Shown here in pieces: positions 54,594 through 63,976 of a DNA stretch of 64,000 nucleotides. The notes beneath the pieces were generated by a model, which was not told the origin of the DNA, did not search any database, and was given only the letters and a program-made list of their open reading frames with translations. The position numbers were made by a program, and so were the translations under genes. Origin of the DNA: an uncultured Lachnospiraceae bacterium (GTDB lineage: Bacteria > Bacillota > Clostridia > Lachnospirales > Lachnospiraceae); the NCBI GenBank assembly GCA_947625775.1, contig CANQPM010000009.1:1-64000 (forward strand). The letters run 5' to 3'. Within the stretch, counting starts at the first letter, position 1; every line of letters starts with the position of its first letter.

Positions 54594-54872
54594 ATGTATG
54601 AAACATTATTAAACATGCCGTTAAAACTTCAGATGCAGAATATTGGTGCAGAAGTTTCCAGAATGATTCGTTTCATGCCAACAAAACCGGAAAGAGCGTT
54701 TTGCAGGGGTCAGGAAGCTATCAAAATGCTGAACATACTGGCAAATGCCCCTAATGCGGGACATAGAAAGAGCGAATGGAAACAAATGGCAGAAGAAATA
54801 GAAAACTACCTGAAAGGTGGGGACATTGATCCTGAAATGATGTTGAGCCGGTATGAAAGCTTTAATGATTGA
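54594..54872 (+). CDS. Small helical protein, unknown
   Basis: A 92-residue protein: MYETLLNMPLKLQM, then a helical middle and an acidic end. No family recognised. CAGGTGG is about 10 bases upstream of the ATG at 54594; the frame extends upstream into the cassette. It may belong to the group of small unknown genes in this island. Confidence 0.55.
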   Translation: MYETLLNMPLKLQMQNIGAEVSRMIRFMPTKPERAFCRGQEAIKMLNILANAPNAGHRKSEWKQMAEEIENYLKGGDIDPEMMLSRYESFND

Positions 54873-54956
54873 CGTGCCCAAACAGTGCAGATGTAAATAA
54901 TTTATTAAACGTGGGTGCTCTGACGGCGGAGTTTTTTGATAAAAAGGAGGTTTCGC

Positions 54957-55661
54957 ATGAAATTATATTGTATGTCAGATATTCACGGCTTTCTTGGGGA
55001 GTTTGAGGAGGCGCTGTCACTGGTAGAGGAGCATCTGGAGGAAGACGATGTCAGACTGATCCTCCTTGGCGATTATATCCATGGCGGCGCGGACAACAGG
55101 GGCGTGCTGGATAGGATCATGGCGCTCCAACATCGGTACGGTGCCGATAAGGTCGTGGCGCTCATGGGAAACCATGAGGAATTTGTCCTGCAGGGGGATT
55201 CCAGTATCGATCACATGATTAAGACAATCTGGAAGGATGACAACGGAGGGGACGACGATGGAGAGGACGACAAGTATATCCGCTGGATGGAAAATCTGCC
55301 CTGCTATTACACGGAAGGCAATACGATTTTTGTCCATGCGGGTATTGATGAGGAGTCCGGTGACATGTGGGAGTGGGGAACAGGAGAGGAGATATTTACC
55401 AGCAAATATCCCGCGGAGACAGGGCAGATCGAAGGCCTCGAAATGAAAGTGGTAGCGGGGCATGTGGGTACTGATGAGATTTCGGGCGATCCTAGATACC
55501 ATGACATCTATTATGACGGGGAAAGCCACTATTACATAGATGGGACGGTTCTTAAAAGCGGCATGATCCCTGTCCTGAAAGTGGACACGGAGACGGATCG
55601 CTATTACAGGGTGACGGAGTCTGGCGACTGGCTGATCCTGCCATATGAGGAGGAAAACTAA
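54957..55661 (+). CDS. Metallophosphatase, PPP/ApaH-like
   Basis: A 234-residue phosphoesterase. Metal-binding motifs are SDIHG (about 8-12), LLGDYIHGGADNRGV (about 38) and MGNHEEF (about 68), with VVAGHVGTDE (about 165) and a final histidine. Possible substrates are Ap4A or protein phosphates. AAGGAGG precedes the ATG at 54957. Two partial relatives, an N-terminal piece at 54367 and a C-terminal piece at 58318, flank it. Confidence 0.88.
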   Translation: MKLYCMSDIHGFLGEFEEALSLVEEHLEEDDVRLILLGDYIHGGADNRGVLDRIMALQHRYGADKVVALMGNHEEFVLQGDSSIDHMIKTIWKDDNGGDDDGEDDKYIRWMENLPCYYTEGNTIFVHAGIDEESGDMWEWGTGEEIFTSKYPAETGQIEGLEMKVVAGHVGTDEISGDPRYHDIYYDGESHYYIDGTVLKSGMIPVLKVDTETDRYYRVTESGDWLILPYEEEN

Positions 55662-55976
55662 TAAGCGCAAGCAATTGATGAATTAGGAAAACTGCGGCAG
55701 CGGGCGGATCATGTCTTGAAGACACCAGAATCTTACTGTAAAGAAGAAGTTTTTCGGTTATCTGGTGGTATTTGAGGATTATTTTATCCACAGCAACATG
55801 TATCTGCCAGATGCCACAAGCGACACATTCCAAGCGAAAGAGCCTGTTTTAGAGTAGGATGCCCACACCTTCGGCTGTATCCGCGTGCCACAGGAGGAAC
55901 TGGGCTGGCTGGTAGCGAATATACCGGAGAAAAGTATTATTGAAATGTTTTGAGAGATGAAAAAGGGGCGAATTCA
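55662..55976 (+). pseudogene. Gene remnants between phosphatase and GNAT genes
   Basis: Reading 55765-55950 gives VVFEDYFIHSNMYLPDAT, then an in-frame TAG, then AHTFGCIRVPQEELGWLVAN and a stop at about 55950. It looks like the end of a lost gene of about 60 residues with a nonsense codon. Its family is not recognised; the phrase FGCIRVPQ is too short to assign. No ribosome binding site is seen. Confidence 0.5.
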
Positions 55977-56765
55977 ATGACGATGGAAATTTTATGCCGG
56001 ATCATAGAAGAAAATAACATACTGAAAGACGTGCATTTTATGAGCGACAGTGGGTGGGAATGCGGTCCGACAGAGATGGACGGGCTCTATTATCATAGAG
56101 AGAGCAACACAATCGTGTTTACGCAAGGAGACAGTTCACAGCAAGCATCGGATGGATGGGAAATATTGTATATGCCTGAGTTGATAAAACTTGAGGAACT
56201 CGAAGTATATCCGGCCGATTCTGGGGCGTCCTATGGTGTGACGGAGGCATTTAAGAAAGAAATAAAGGCTGCCGGAGATTTTGAAAGTTATTACGGTATT
56301 CCCGAAACCGATGATGCATATAGCAATATAGATCTGCGGAGGCCTTTATTTTACTGCATTAAAAGGAAGGGGAAGTTTATTGGATATATAGGCTTTCATG
56401 GCGATGAAAATGTATTAGAACCGGAAATCTATATTTTTGAGGGGTACAGGCATAGAGGTTATGGTATCCGTGTGCTGAAAAAGTTTATGGATATAGTTTT
56501 TGAGGATGGGTTGACAAAAAGATGGTGGGAAAAAAATAAAGAGGATAAACTGCCAAAATATATTTGTAAAAAGAAAACGATAGTTCCATCAAAGATTGTA
56601 TCAACCGTTCGGGTAGAGAACATATATGCCCGCCAGATGATGAGGTCGTGCGGATTCACTGAAAATAGGAATGTTGCAGCGCAATTTGTAGCATTTACCG
56701 CCAAAGATGATGAAGGTGATTCTGGGTTTATAGAGGTAATGGAGTATCAGATAGCAAAGGAGTAA
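55977..56765 (+). CDS. GNAT-like N-acetyltransferase
   Basis: A protein of 262 residues when started at 55977. The region RGKFIGYIGFHGDENV... EIYIFEGYRHRGYGIRVLKKFMD (about 140-175) is the acetyl-CoA part of the GNAT fold, with the loop RGYGIRV in place of RxxGxG/A. A final VENIYARQMMRSCGF resembles N-x-A-x-x-x-Y. The first 100 residues are a family-specific extension. AAAAGGGG lies upstream. Substrate unknown; it may be a toxin, antibiotic or protein modifier. Confidence 0.72.
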   Translation: MTMEILCRIIEENNILKDVHFMSDSGWECGPTEMDGLYYHRESNTIVFTQGDSSQQASDGWEILYMPELIKLEELEVYPADSGASYGVTEAFKKEIKAAGDFESYYGIPETDDAYSNIDLRRPLFYCIKRKGKFIGYIGFHGDENVLEPEIYIFEGYRHRGYGIRVLKKFMDIVFEDGLTKRWWEKNKEDKLPKYICKKKTIVPSKIVSTVRVENIYARQMMRSCGFTENRNVAAQFVAFTAKDDEGDSGFIEVMEYQIAKE

Positions 56766-56797
56766 TATTTGGAAAAAACAGCAGGGGAGATATTGTA

Positions 56798-57106
56798 ATG
56801 GAGGAAGACAAAATCGGGGTAATTGACATTTCAAAGGAAGATATGGAATCGGATTATGAGAGGGTAAGAAACGGCAATAAAAAGTATTGTGATTATTGGG
56901 ATTCTACTTCCACAATTGTGCAGTACATTGAAAAAGACGGGAGAATCATCCACAGCCATCCATCCCTGCTGTTTTTGAAAAAAGTAAGCAGGGAAAAGCT
57001 TCCAGAGAAGATACGGGAATATGCCAGTATGGTGAGTGATATGGTACAGGGGAAATGTCCTTTGGATTTTTTCATCTCAGCATACGAAAAGAAGATAAAA
57101 GAATAG
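56798..57106 (+). CDS. Small hypothetical protein
   Basis: A 102-residue charged protein starting MEEDKIGVIDISKED; no family recognised. It lies between the GNAT and kinase genes, 13 bases before the latter, and has GGGGAG upstream. It is probably cotranscribed with the kinase. Confidence 0.62.
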   Translation: MEEDKIGVIDISKEDMESDYERVRNGNKKYCDYWDSTSTIVQYIEKDGRIIHSHPSLLFLKKVSREKLPEKIREYASMVSDMVQGKCPLDFFISAYEKKIKE

Positions 57107-57119
57107 AAGGAGGGCATAT

Positions 57120-58028
57120 ATGCGGAAAGTAATCTTTGTCATCGGTGCGACAGCATCAGGCAAGACTTATTTTATCGATCAAAACTATGCTGGCAGGGAT
57201 TTCGATATTTTAAATGTGTACGACTATCAGCAGCGGGCGTATACGGAGGCGGGCTTTCGCGAGTCAATTCCTTTTGGGGAAGAGTTTCGTTGTCTTTTGA
57301 AAGCGCAGAATATGCTATTAGAGGATATCGTCGCCAGACTGCAGGCGGGGCGTGATGTAGTCGTAGAGCAGACATTTTACAAGGCGAAAAGGCGTATTGC
57401 CTACATTGAGAGAATCAGAGAAGCTGTGGAGGCTTCCATCGAGTTCTATGTGATGTGTCCGAGTGATAGCCAATGGGAGAAAAACATCGAGAACAGAAAG
57501 TTAGACGGAAGATTTGAGGCATTCAAGCGTAATATGGAGGATTTCGAATTTCCCAATCCCGCAGAGGGGATCGATCAGATCTACGAGGTTGTCGATGGAA
57601 TCATCACATTGAGAATGGATGAGCCGAAGCCGGAAATCATGGAACGGGCGAAGGAGGAGCTGGCAAAAGAGGCGGAGCGCTTAAAAGCCGAGGACGATAA
57701 AAGACGCAGGAAAAAAGAACTTTTGGAGAGTATGGAAACAAGACCGTTCTGGCACTATTGCGAGGTGTGCGGCAAAAAAGAATTTGTGACAGCACAGGAG
57801 GCTGATGACAGCGGCTGGGATTATCCGCCCCGTAGGGGATCTTTCGGTGTGTTGTCGCCGAGAACATGCGGAAACTGCTGTATGGTGGGTACGCTATACA
57901 TGAAGATCCTTGCACCGGGCAGGCTTCCGGTGGTATTGGAGAGCGAGCTGACGCCGGAGGAGCTTGTTACATGGAGGCGGATCAAGGGCGAGCCGGAGAG
58001 CTTGCTGAAGGAATCACCCACGCAATGA
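57120..58028 (+). CDS. P-loop kinase (zeta-like) with C-terminal zinc ribbon
   Basis: A 302-residue protein. The start VIFVIGATASGKTYFID is a Walker A loop of small P-loop kinases, and DVVVEQTFYKAKRR follows as the second strand. The C-terminus (about 215-262) has HYCEVCGKKEF and RTCGNCC, a likely four-cysteine zinc ribbon. This pairing of a zeta/polynucleotide-kinase-like domain with a zinc ribbon is uncommon to me. AGAAGGAGGG precedes the ATG. Its target may be RNA, a nucleotide or UDP-sugars. Confidence 0.75.
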   Translation: MRKVIFVIGATASGKTYFIDQNYAGRDFDILNVYDYQQRAYTEAGFRESIPFGEEFRCLLKAQNMLLEDIVARLQAGRDVVVEQTFYKAKRRIAYIERIREAVEASIEFYVMCPSDSQWEKNIENRKLDGRFEAFKRNMEDFEFPNPAEGIDQIYEVVDGIITLRMDEPKPEIMERAKEELAKEAERLKAEDDKRRRKKELLESMETRPFWHYCEVCGKKEFVTAQEADDSGWDYPPRRGSFGVLSPRTCGNCCMVGTLYMKILAPGRLPVVLESELTPEELVTWRRIKGEPESLLKESPTQ

Positions 58029-58061
58029 ATATAAAGTTGTGAATTTATTTTATGGCGGCGA

Positions 58062-58260
58062 ATGGCAAAGGAGAAGTTGTCTATGTTTGAACTGGTTCTG
58101 TCCGAGTATATGCGGACAATGCTGAGGGGCGATTTGAAACGTTGTTTATCAAACTCCCATTTGACGCGCAGGAGCAAAATCCGAGGTCGGAAAAGAGGAA
58201 ATGTGGTTTTTTCTGGAGAGGGACTGGGAAAAGGGTTCCCGAAGAAAATGAAAGGAGCGG
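58062..58260 (+). pseudogene. Degenerate relative of the 87-bp cassette and upstream gene
   Basis: The combined frames read GRFETLFIKLPFDAQEQNPR, then a frameshift, and WFFLERDWEKGSRRK, a divergent form of the cassette end. This copy suggests that the cassette came from the 3' end of a longer gene. A nominal reading frame starting at 58062 is out of frame with this homology. Confidence 0.55.
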
Positions 58261-58317
58261 TTTTATGTGTAAATGCTGGTTTCTAAGACACCAAAAATGT
58301 ATTGAGGTGATGCGATG

Positions 58318-58718
58318 AAAAGGATGACAAGTACATTCGCTGGATGGAAAAGCTGCCCCGTTACTACACGGAAGGCAATACTATCTTTGTACATGCGGGC
58401 ATTGACGAGGATACTGGCGACTTGTGGGAGTGGGGAACGGGAGAGGAGATATTTACAGGCAAATATCCCGCCCAGACAGGGCAGATAGAAGGTCTTGACA
58501 TGAAAGTCGTGGCAGGGCATATCGGCACCGCCGAGATCTCGGGAAATCTCTGCTATCATGACATTTATTATGATGGGGCAAGCCACTATTACATAGATGG
58601 CACTGTGTTAGAAAGCGGCAGAATTCCCGTTTTGATGGTGGACACGGAGACGGATAAATATTACAGAGTGACGCAAGGCGGTGAATGGCTGATTTTGCCA
58701 TATGATGTGGAAAACTAA
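58318..58718 (+). pseudogene. N-terminally truncated metallophosphatase copy
   Basis: Encodes the last 130 residues of a close relative of the phosphatase at 54957: KYIRWMEKLPRYYTEGNTIF, VHAGIDEDTGDLWEWGTGEE and VVAGHIGTAEI, about 80% identical. The first metal-binding half (DIHG, GDxxHG, GNHE) is missing, so it cannot be active. It is read in frame from a DEKDDK junction with no convincing ribosome binding site. Confidence 0.8.
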
Positions 58719-58728
58719 CCTCTTCACC

Positions 58729-58977
58729 CTAATCCCGAAACTGTAAAAGCTTATATGCCTCAATTTCCAGCACGTCAGCTATGTTGAACAGCAAATCAAG
58801 CGAAACAGGACGCACGATATTAGGTGCTTCAATTGCGCCTAGATGCTGCCTGCTTATGTTCACCTTCTCGGCAAGCTCCTCCTGGGTAAGCTTTGCATGC
58901 TTTCTGTAATAAGCGATATTATATCCGAGCTCTATGTATTTTTTAGAGTTATCGAACGGAATTTCTGCGTTTTTCAT
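58729..58977 (-). CDS. XRE-family HTH regulator
   Basis: An 82-residue Cro/CI-type DNA-binding protein: LGYNIAYYRKHAKLTQEELAEK gives helices 1-3, with ISRQHLGAIEA as recognition helix. There is no effector domain. The ATG at 58977 has GAGAGGATAAG upstream on the minus strand. It faces the end of the mosaic region and may control it. Confidence 0.85.
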   Translation of the reverse strand: MKNAEIPFDNSKKYIELGYNIAYYRKHAKLTQEELAEKVNISRQHLGAIEAPNIVRPVSLDLLFNIADVLEIEAYKLLQFRD

Positions 58978-59139
58978 TATCTTATCCTCTCATATCGACA
59001 AAATTCTCCCCTTACCAATATATTTTAGTGAAAAATTTAAAAACCTAAATCATATGACAAATAACTTATGATATGTTTCAAATAACAGAGCCAATTTTTG
59101 CCATTTGGGAATATTGAAAATCCTTTCCAGCTACTTCAT

Positions 59140-59183
59140 AATAAGCTTATAGGAAACAAATCCGAGTTTCCAATAAGTTTATT
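59140..59183. repeat. Imperfect inverted repeat before the next gene
   Basis: AATAAGCTTATAGGAAA (59140-59156) and TTTCCAATAAGTTTATT (59167-59183) match at 15 of 17 positions. It lies between the XRE gene and the unknown gene at 59228 and may be an operator or an attenuator. Confidence 0.6.
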
Positions 59184-59227
59184 GAATTGCTGTTTTACGG
59201 AAATTTTAATGTGGAGGTAGAAGCACG

Positions 59228-59743
59228 ATGGAAGTAAAGTGCATGTACGAAAAGCTCAAATTAAGCCGCATTATTATTTATGAGTGCGAGGCATATTCAA
59301 GAGCAAGTATTATCGCATATGCAGATGAAAAGGCGGAGGAAACTAAGAAAAGGGCAGATGATAAATCCATAGGGATTTATGCGGACAACGGCGAAAAGCT
59401 GTTTGAAGGGACAATTGAGCAGGATATGACAGTCAGGGACGGACAGGGCAGCAGGCTGATAATAAACGCCGTCACAGGAGTTGACATTGCTTTCAAAAAT
59501 ATAAGCTCGGACAAATCCAAAGCAGAAATAAGCGCCGATTTAAGCAACTGCCATGTCCTGAACAATGAAAACAATGCGGCAATGGAAGGCTATGACATAA
59601 TAGGCGCCGATGATTATGTGAGAGTCGGCGACATAGTAAACTTTAAAGGGAAAAGCTACCGCGTGACGCGGATGTGCGCCAGCTATGACGCGGACAAGGG
59701 CGATGAACGTTTTTCATGCGACTGCAGAATAGAACCGATATAA
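59228..59743 (+). CDS. Hypothetical protein
   Basis: A 171-residue soluble protein with a beta-rich C-terminal half; it ends with VRVGDIVNFKGKSYRVTRMC and CDCRIEPI. No family recognised. GTGGAGGTAG precedes the ATG. A terminator follows, so it is monocistronic. Confidence 0.7.
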   Translation: MEVKCMYEKLKLSRIIIYECEAYSRASIIAYADEKAEETKKRADDKSIGIYADNGEKLFEGTIEQDMTVRDGQGSRLIINAVTGVDIAFKNISSDKSKAEISADLSNCHVLNNENNAAMEGYDIIGADDYVRVGDIVNFKGKSYRVTRMCASYDADKGDERFSCDCRIEPI

Positions 59744-59818
59744 AAAATAAATATAATAAGGTATTAACAGCAATTTAATAAAACTGACGGTATATGGGCT
59801 TACAGAAAACAAATGCAA

Positions 59819-59862
59819 ATAAAAGAGGCTGCGCGCTAAGCATGCGCCATAGCCTCTTTTTG
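59819..59862 (+). terminator. Terminator after the unknown gene
   Basis: AAAAGAGGCT pairs with AGCCTCTTTT with inner GCGC/GCGC; T-run follows. Confidence 0.85.
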
Positions 59863-60091
59863 CGTTGCGGAGAAAGCGCGAGGGTGTACATTGATGCGGA
59901 GATGAAAATTTTATATCAGGAAAACGAAAAGGACATCATAGGGCAGCATGTAATTTTTAAAACAGTATAAATCAAATGTCACAAAACTATTGAAAATGTC
60001 AGCAAAAAAATATACAATATAAATAATACACTGAATTAAAGCTTTGTATGGGAAAATTGTTATCAAATTAACAAGACAGGAGGACTTTGTG

Positions 60092-62176
60092 ATGAAAAAA
60101 ACAAGATTCAGCACCAAGCTGGTATGCTACATTGTGGTTGTGTCATTGCTCGCGCTGATAATCAGCACTATGATGATGCGAGCCAGAATGACCGACATAC
60201 TTGAAATGAATATGAGTCTTACCAGCCAGCAGACAATGGACGAGGCGGTAGTGAGCTTCCAGCGGTATGCAAAGACGCTCAGCCTGCCGATTGACCTTAT
60301 GTGCAGGAGCAATGATTTCAAGAAGATAGACGAGGAATACGACAGCCGCCTCAAAGGCGTTGAGGATTCCCTTTTGAGCGCGCTGAAGGTAATACCGAGC
60401 TCAGAGCGGACTTACTATTCAACGGCGAGCGGCAAATTTATCAGGGCGAAGATGGTAGTTTCCGAGGACAATAAAAAGACGGGAGATTATCTTGAGCAGG
60501 GCGGCGTGGACAATTCTCAGCAGGCATGGTACAAGGATTCGCTGGGGCTTGGCTCGCGCAATACAGTATTTTCAAACTTTACAACTCCCTACACAAATGA
60601 AGACGGAGTGGAGGTATTTACCGTTTCGCAGGATATAAAGGCGAGCGATATACATGTCGGCGTCATAGCCATGGACGTAAATGTTCAGGTTTTGAAGGAT
60701 TACATAAACGATATCCAGCTTATGAACACAGGCTTTACATTCCTCGCCGACGCGAGCGGAAATATCATAATAAACAACGACAAGAACACAATCATACAAA
60801 ATTCGGCGTCTGACATACCTGTCTGGAATGAGCTGGTGTCAGGGCTTGACGAATATATGGCGGGGCTTTCCGAGGAGGAGGCAGCCGATGCCAATCCGCT
60901 TTCAAGCAAAATGTGCAGCATTGGCGGAGAAAAATACTGTGTCACGCTCATACACGACTCAATAACAGGCTGGTATCTGGTAGGTCTTATCAGCGAGGCT
61001 GATGAGCTCGCGGACAGCTTTAGGAAGGTAAATATCGTGTCAATCATAGGCGTGGTAATTGCGCTTATACTGTCAGTGCTGGTTGCGCTTTTCATAGCAC
61101 ACTCTATTGCAAGGGAGCTTAAAAAGCTTCACAGCGCGACAGACCGCATGGCAGAGGGCGACCTTTCCACCAAGCTTGAGATTAAGCGCAGTGACGAATT
61201 TGGGCAGCTGGAGCATAACTTCAACATAATGATGGACAGTATCTCAGGGCTTATTAAAAATGTTGAGGGCAATTCGGAGGAGATTTTTGAGATTGCCCAG
61301 GCGGTAATGGAGGTATCGAACAACACCAAGGAGGTTGCGGAACAGGTAACAGAGGCAATCGGCAGCGTGGCGCAGGGCGCGACAGAGCAGGCGCAGAGCA
61401 CGTCAGAGGCAAACATGGAAGTTGAAAAGCTTGCTGACAGCCTTGAGCTTTCAAAGAATAAAGTAGAGCGCATAGGCGAAAAGTCAAGAGATACCGAAAA
61501 GATAGGCATAAAAGGCGCGGGCATTTTGAAAGAGCTTATTAATAAGTCCGAAAAAGCAAAGGCAAACGCAACAGAGTCAATCACCACAATGTCAGAAATG
61601 CTTAAATCAATAGAAAAGATTAACTATATTTCAGACGCGATTGCTGACATCACATCGCAGACGAACCTGCTTTCGCTCAACGCGAGCATTGAGGCGGCAA
61701 GAGCGGGCGAGAGCGGCAAGGGCTTTGCAGTCGTAGCGGATGAAATCAGAAAGCTTGCGGATCAGTCAAGGGAGTCCACGGAGGAGATAAAGAGCATACT
61801 TCTGGAAATCACAAACAACTCGACACACGTAGAAAGCAGCCTGGAGGAGAGCGGAGTAATCCAGGAGGAGCAGCAGAAGTCAATCAAGGAAACACAGGAT
61901 TTGTTTGTAGATATCGAGGCATCTGTTAAGGAGCTTCTGGCTGCGGTTGAAGATATTGAAAATCTTAACCGTGATATGGATGTAGCAAGGGACAACGTGG
62001 TGAAACGCATGGAGAGCATAGCGGGCGTATCAGAGACATCAGCGGCGGCGACAGAGGAGGTAAACGCGTCAGCGGAGCAGGTAAACGACACAATGGCTCA
62101 GGTTGCCGAGCACGCTAAGATGCTTGATGAGATTGTGCATAGGCTGGATGCGTCGATTAAGCAGTTTAAGCTGTAA
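60092..62176 (+). CDS. Methyl-accepting chemotaxis protein
   Basis: A 694-residue receptor: membrane segment about 10-32, an extracellular double-Cache sensor (about 35-300; [31 protein letters not shown]), second segment about 315-340, HAMP domain (about 340-395) and a signalling domain with the hairpin [21 protein letters not shown]. Cache sensors of this type bind amino acids or organic acids, so it probably steers swimming. AGGAGG precedes the ATG at 60092; the upstream frame is not likely. It has no CheR-docking tail. Confidence 0.93.
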   Translation: MKKTRFSTKLVCYIVVVSLLALIISTMMMRARMTDILEMNMSLTSQQTMDEAVVSFQRYAKTLSLPIDLMCRSNDFKKIDEEYDSRLKGVEDSLLSALKVIPSSERTYYSTASGKFIRAKMVVSEDNKKTGDYLEQGGVDNSQQAWYKDSLGLGSRNTVFSNFTTPYTNEDGVEVFTVSQDIKASDIHVGVIAMDVNVQVLKDYINDIQLMNTGFTFLADASGNIIINNDKNTIIQNSASDIPVWNELVSGLDEYMAGLSEEEAADANPLSSKMCSIGGEKYCVTLIHDSITGWYLVGLISEADELADSFRKVNIVSIIGVVIALILSVLVALFIAHSIARELKKLHSATDRMAEGDLSTKLEIKRSDEFGQLEHNFNIMMDSISGLIKNVEGNSEEIFEIAQAVMEVSNNTKEVAEQVTEAIGSVAQGATEQAQSTSEANMEVEKLADSLELSKNKVERIGEKSRDTEKIGIKGAGILKELINKSEKAKANATESITTMSEMLKSIEKINYISDAIADITSQTNLLSLNASIEAARAGESGKGFAVVADEIRKLADQSRESTEEIKSILLEITNNSTHVESSLEESGVIQEEQQKSIKETQDLFVDIEASVKELLAAVEDIENLNRDMDVARDNVVKRMESIAGVSETSAAATEEVNASAEQVNDTMAQVAEHAKMLDEIVHRLDASIKQFKL

Positions 62177-62209
62177 GGTTTTATAATTTTATATTTGAAG
62201 AATTTGACG

Positions 62210-62254
62210 GGCAGGGTATATGTGTTTGAAATATATATCCTGCCTAATTTTTTT
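62210..62254 (+). terminator. Terminator after the chemotaxis receptor gene
   Basis: GGCAGGGTATAT pairs with ATATATCCTGCC, followed by TAATTTTTTTG. Confidence 0.8.
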
Positions 62255-62331
62255 GTCAGAAATTATGGCTGACTAGAGTATTTGACAGTCAAGGCAAATG
62301 TGTCTGATGGCAAAAGCAAGGCATATAATTA

Positions 62332-62386
62332 AAAATGCCGCCTGTGCTTTTCCTGATTTTGCAGAAAAGCCCAAGGCGGCATTTTG
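62332..62386. terminator. Bidirectional hairpin between convergent genes
   Basis: AAAATGCCGCCT pairs with AGGCGGCATTTT. It lies between the receptor (+) and the symporter (-) and can serve both strands. Confidence 0.75.
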
Positions 62387-62443
62387 ATATTGTAGTTTAA
62401 TTATAGAAAAAGTCCGAAGCGGCATTTCTGATAATTCGATTAG

Positions 62444-63976
62444 CTAATCCTCCTCTTTCAAATACTCCTTCTTAGAAACGCTCACAGTATTTTCATAGCA
62501 GGCAAATATCTTTGAAAGGAAACTGCCATCGAGCTTTGGCGAGATAAGGCTCACCACAGGCGTTACGATAAGTCCCGCAATCATAGCCACAGCACCAGCG
62601 TTAATCGGTGACGCTATAAATTTAAAGAACATATTTGACACAGTAATACCGACGCCGCATATAAAGCTCGCCCATACACCCGATTTTGTGATGCCTTTCC
62701 AGTACAATCCATACAGGAACGGCGCAAGGAACGCGCCCGCCAGAGCGCCCCACGAAATACCCATAAGCTGGGCTATAAACGTAGGCGGATTGAGTGCAAG
62801 CACCACAGAAATAACAATGAAAAATACAATCAGCGCGCGTATATAAATAAGCTGCTTTTTATCGTCCATTTCTTTCACAATATTTCCCTTGATAAAATCA
62901 AGCGTCAGCGTCGACGCAGAAGTCAGGACAAGCGACGAGAGCGTAGACATAGACGCCGAAAGCACAAGCACGATAACAACGCCAATCAAAATATCAGGCA
63001 GCGTGGAAAGCATCTGCGGAATAATCGCGTCATACATTACAGAGCCGTCCGCATTGTAAATCGCCTCCGTGTCAAACAGCCTGCCGAAGCCGCCGAGAAA
63101 ATAGCAGCCGCCGGAAACCACTATGGCAAAAAATGTTGATACGATAGTTCCCGTCTTGATTGCCTTTTCACTCTTAATCGCGTAAAATTTATGTACCATC
63201 TGAGGCAGCCCCCAAGTGCCAAGCGACGTAAGTATAATAACGCCAAGCAGATTAACAGGATCAGTGCCAAAGAATGAGGCAAACGCACCCTGCTGTCCGA
63301 GAGTCACAGGCACGTCCGAAGGAATTTCCGAAAGCTTTCTCACAGCCTCCATAAATCCGCCCTGCCCAGAAAGCACAGCCGCGATTACAGCCACAATACC
63401 GATAAGCATTATGATGCCTTGGATAAAGTCATTTATCGCAGTCGCAAGATATCCTCCAAGTATAACATATACGCCCGTAAGCACAGCCATAGTCACCACG
63501 CAGACAGTGTACGGAATGTCAAACGCCATGCCGAACAGCCGTGAAAGACCGTTATATACAGACGCTGTATAAGGGATTAAAAATACAAATGCGATAGCCG
63601 ATGCCACAACTCTTATGACATTACTGTCATATCTTTTGCCAAAGAAATCAGGCATAGTCGCCACTTCGAGATGGTGTGTCATTACACGGGTTCTGCGCCC
63701 CATCACAACCCATGCGATAAGCGAGCCGAGCACGGCATTGCCTATGCCTATCCAAGTTGAGGCAAGACCGTATTTCCAACCAAACTGTCCTGCGTAGCCG
63801 ACAAATACTACAGCCGAGAAATAAGACGTGCCGTAGGCAAACGCCGAAAGCCAGGGACCTACGCTCCTGCCGCCAAGCACGAAATCTGTGGTGCTTGACG
63901 CGCTTTTTCTGGCATACAGCCCGACTACTATCATACAGCCGAAAAATAAAAGCAGCAAAATAATTTTTACAAGCAT
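62444..63976 (-). CDS. Sodium:solute symporter (SSS family)
   Basis: A 510-residue carrier with about 13 membrane segments. DFVLGGRSVGPWLSAFAYG near residue 32 and IGIGNAVLGSLIAWV are typical of the SSS family (PutP/PanF relatives), with AASAIAFVFLIPYTASVY-like and STLSSLVLTSASTL regions that hold sodium-binding serines. The substrate (proline, pantothenate or a sugar acid) is not clear. AGGAGGA lies before the ATG on the minus strand. The gene is complete. Confidence 0.92.
   Translation of the reverse strand: MLVKIILLLLFFGCMIVVGLYARKSASSTTDFVLGGRSVGPWLSAFAYGTSYFSAVVFVGYAGQFGWKYGLASTWIGIGNAVLGSLIAWVVMGRRTRVMTHHLEVATMPDFFGKRYDSNVIRVVASAIAFVFLIPYTASVYNGLSRLFGMAFDIPYTVCVVTMAVLTGVYVILGGYLATAINDFIQGIIMLIGIVAVIAAVLSGQGGFMEAVRKLSEIPSDVPVTLGQQGAFASFFGTDPVNLLGVIILTSLGTWGLPQMVHKFYAIKSEKAIKTGTIVSTFFAIVVSGGCYFLGGFGRLFDTEAIYNADGSVMYDAIIPQMLSTLPDILIGVVIVLVLSASMSTLSSLVLTSASTLTLDFIKGNIVKEMDDKKQLIYIRALIVFFIVISVVLALNPPTFIAQLMGISWGALAGAFLAPFLYGLYWKGITKSGVWASFICGVGITVSNMFFKFIASPINAGAVAMIAGLIVTPVVSLISPKLDGSFLSKIFACYENTVSVSKKEYLKEED

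Noticed and set aside
62282-62443. Small gene in the gap before the symporter
   Set aside because: Only a bidirectional hairpin is visible; no frame of useful length.
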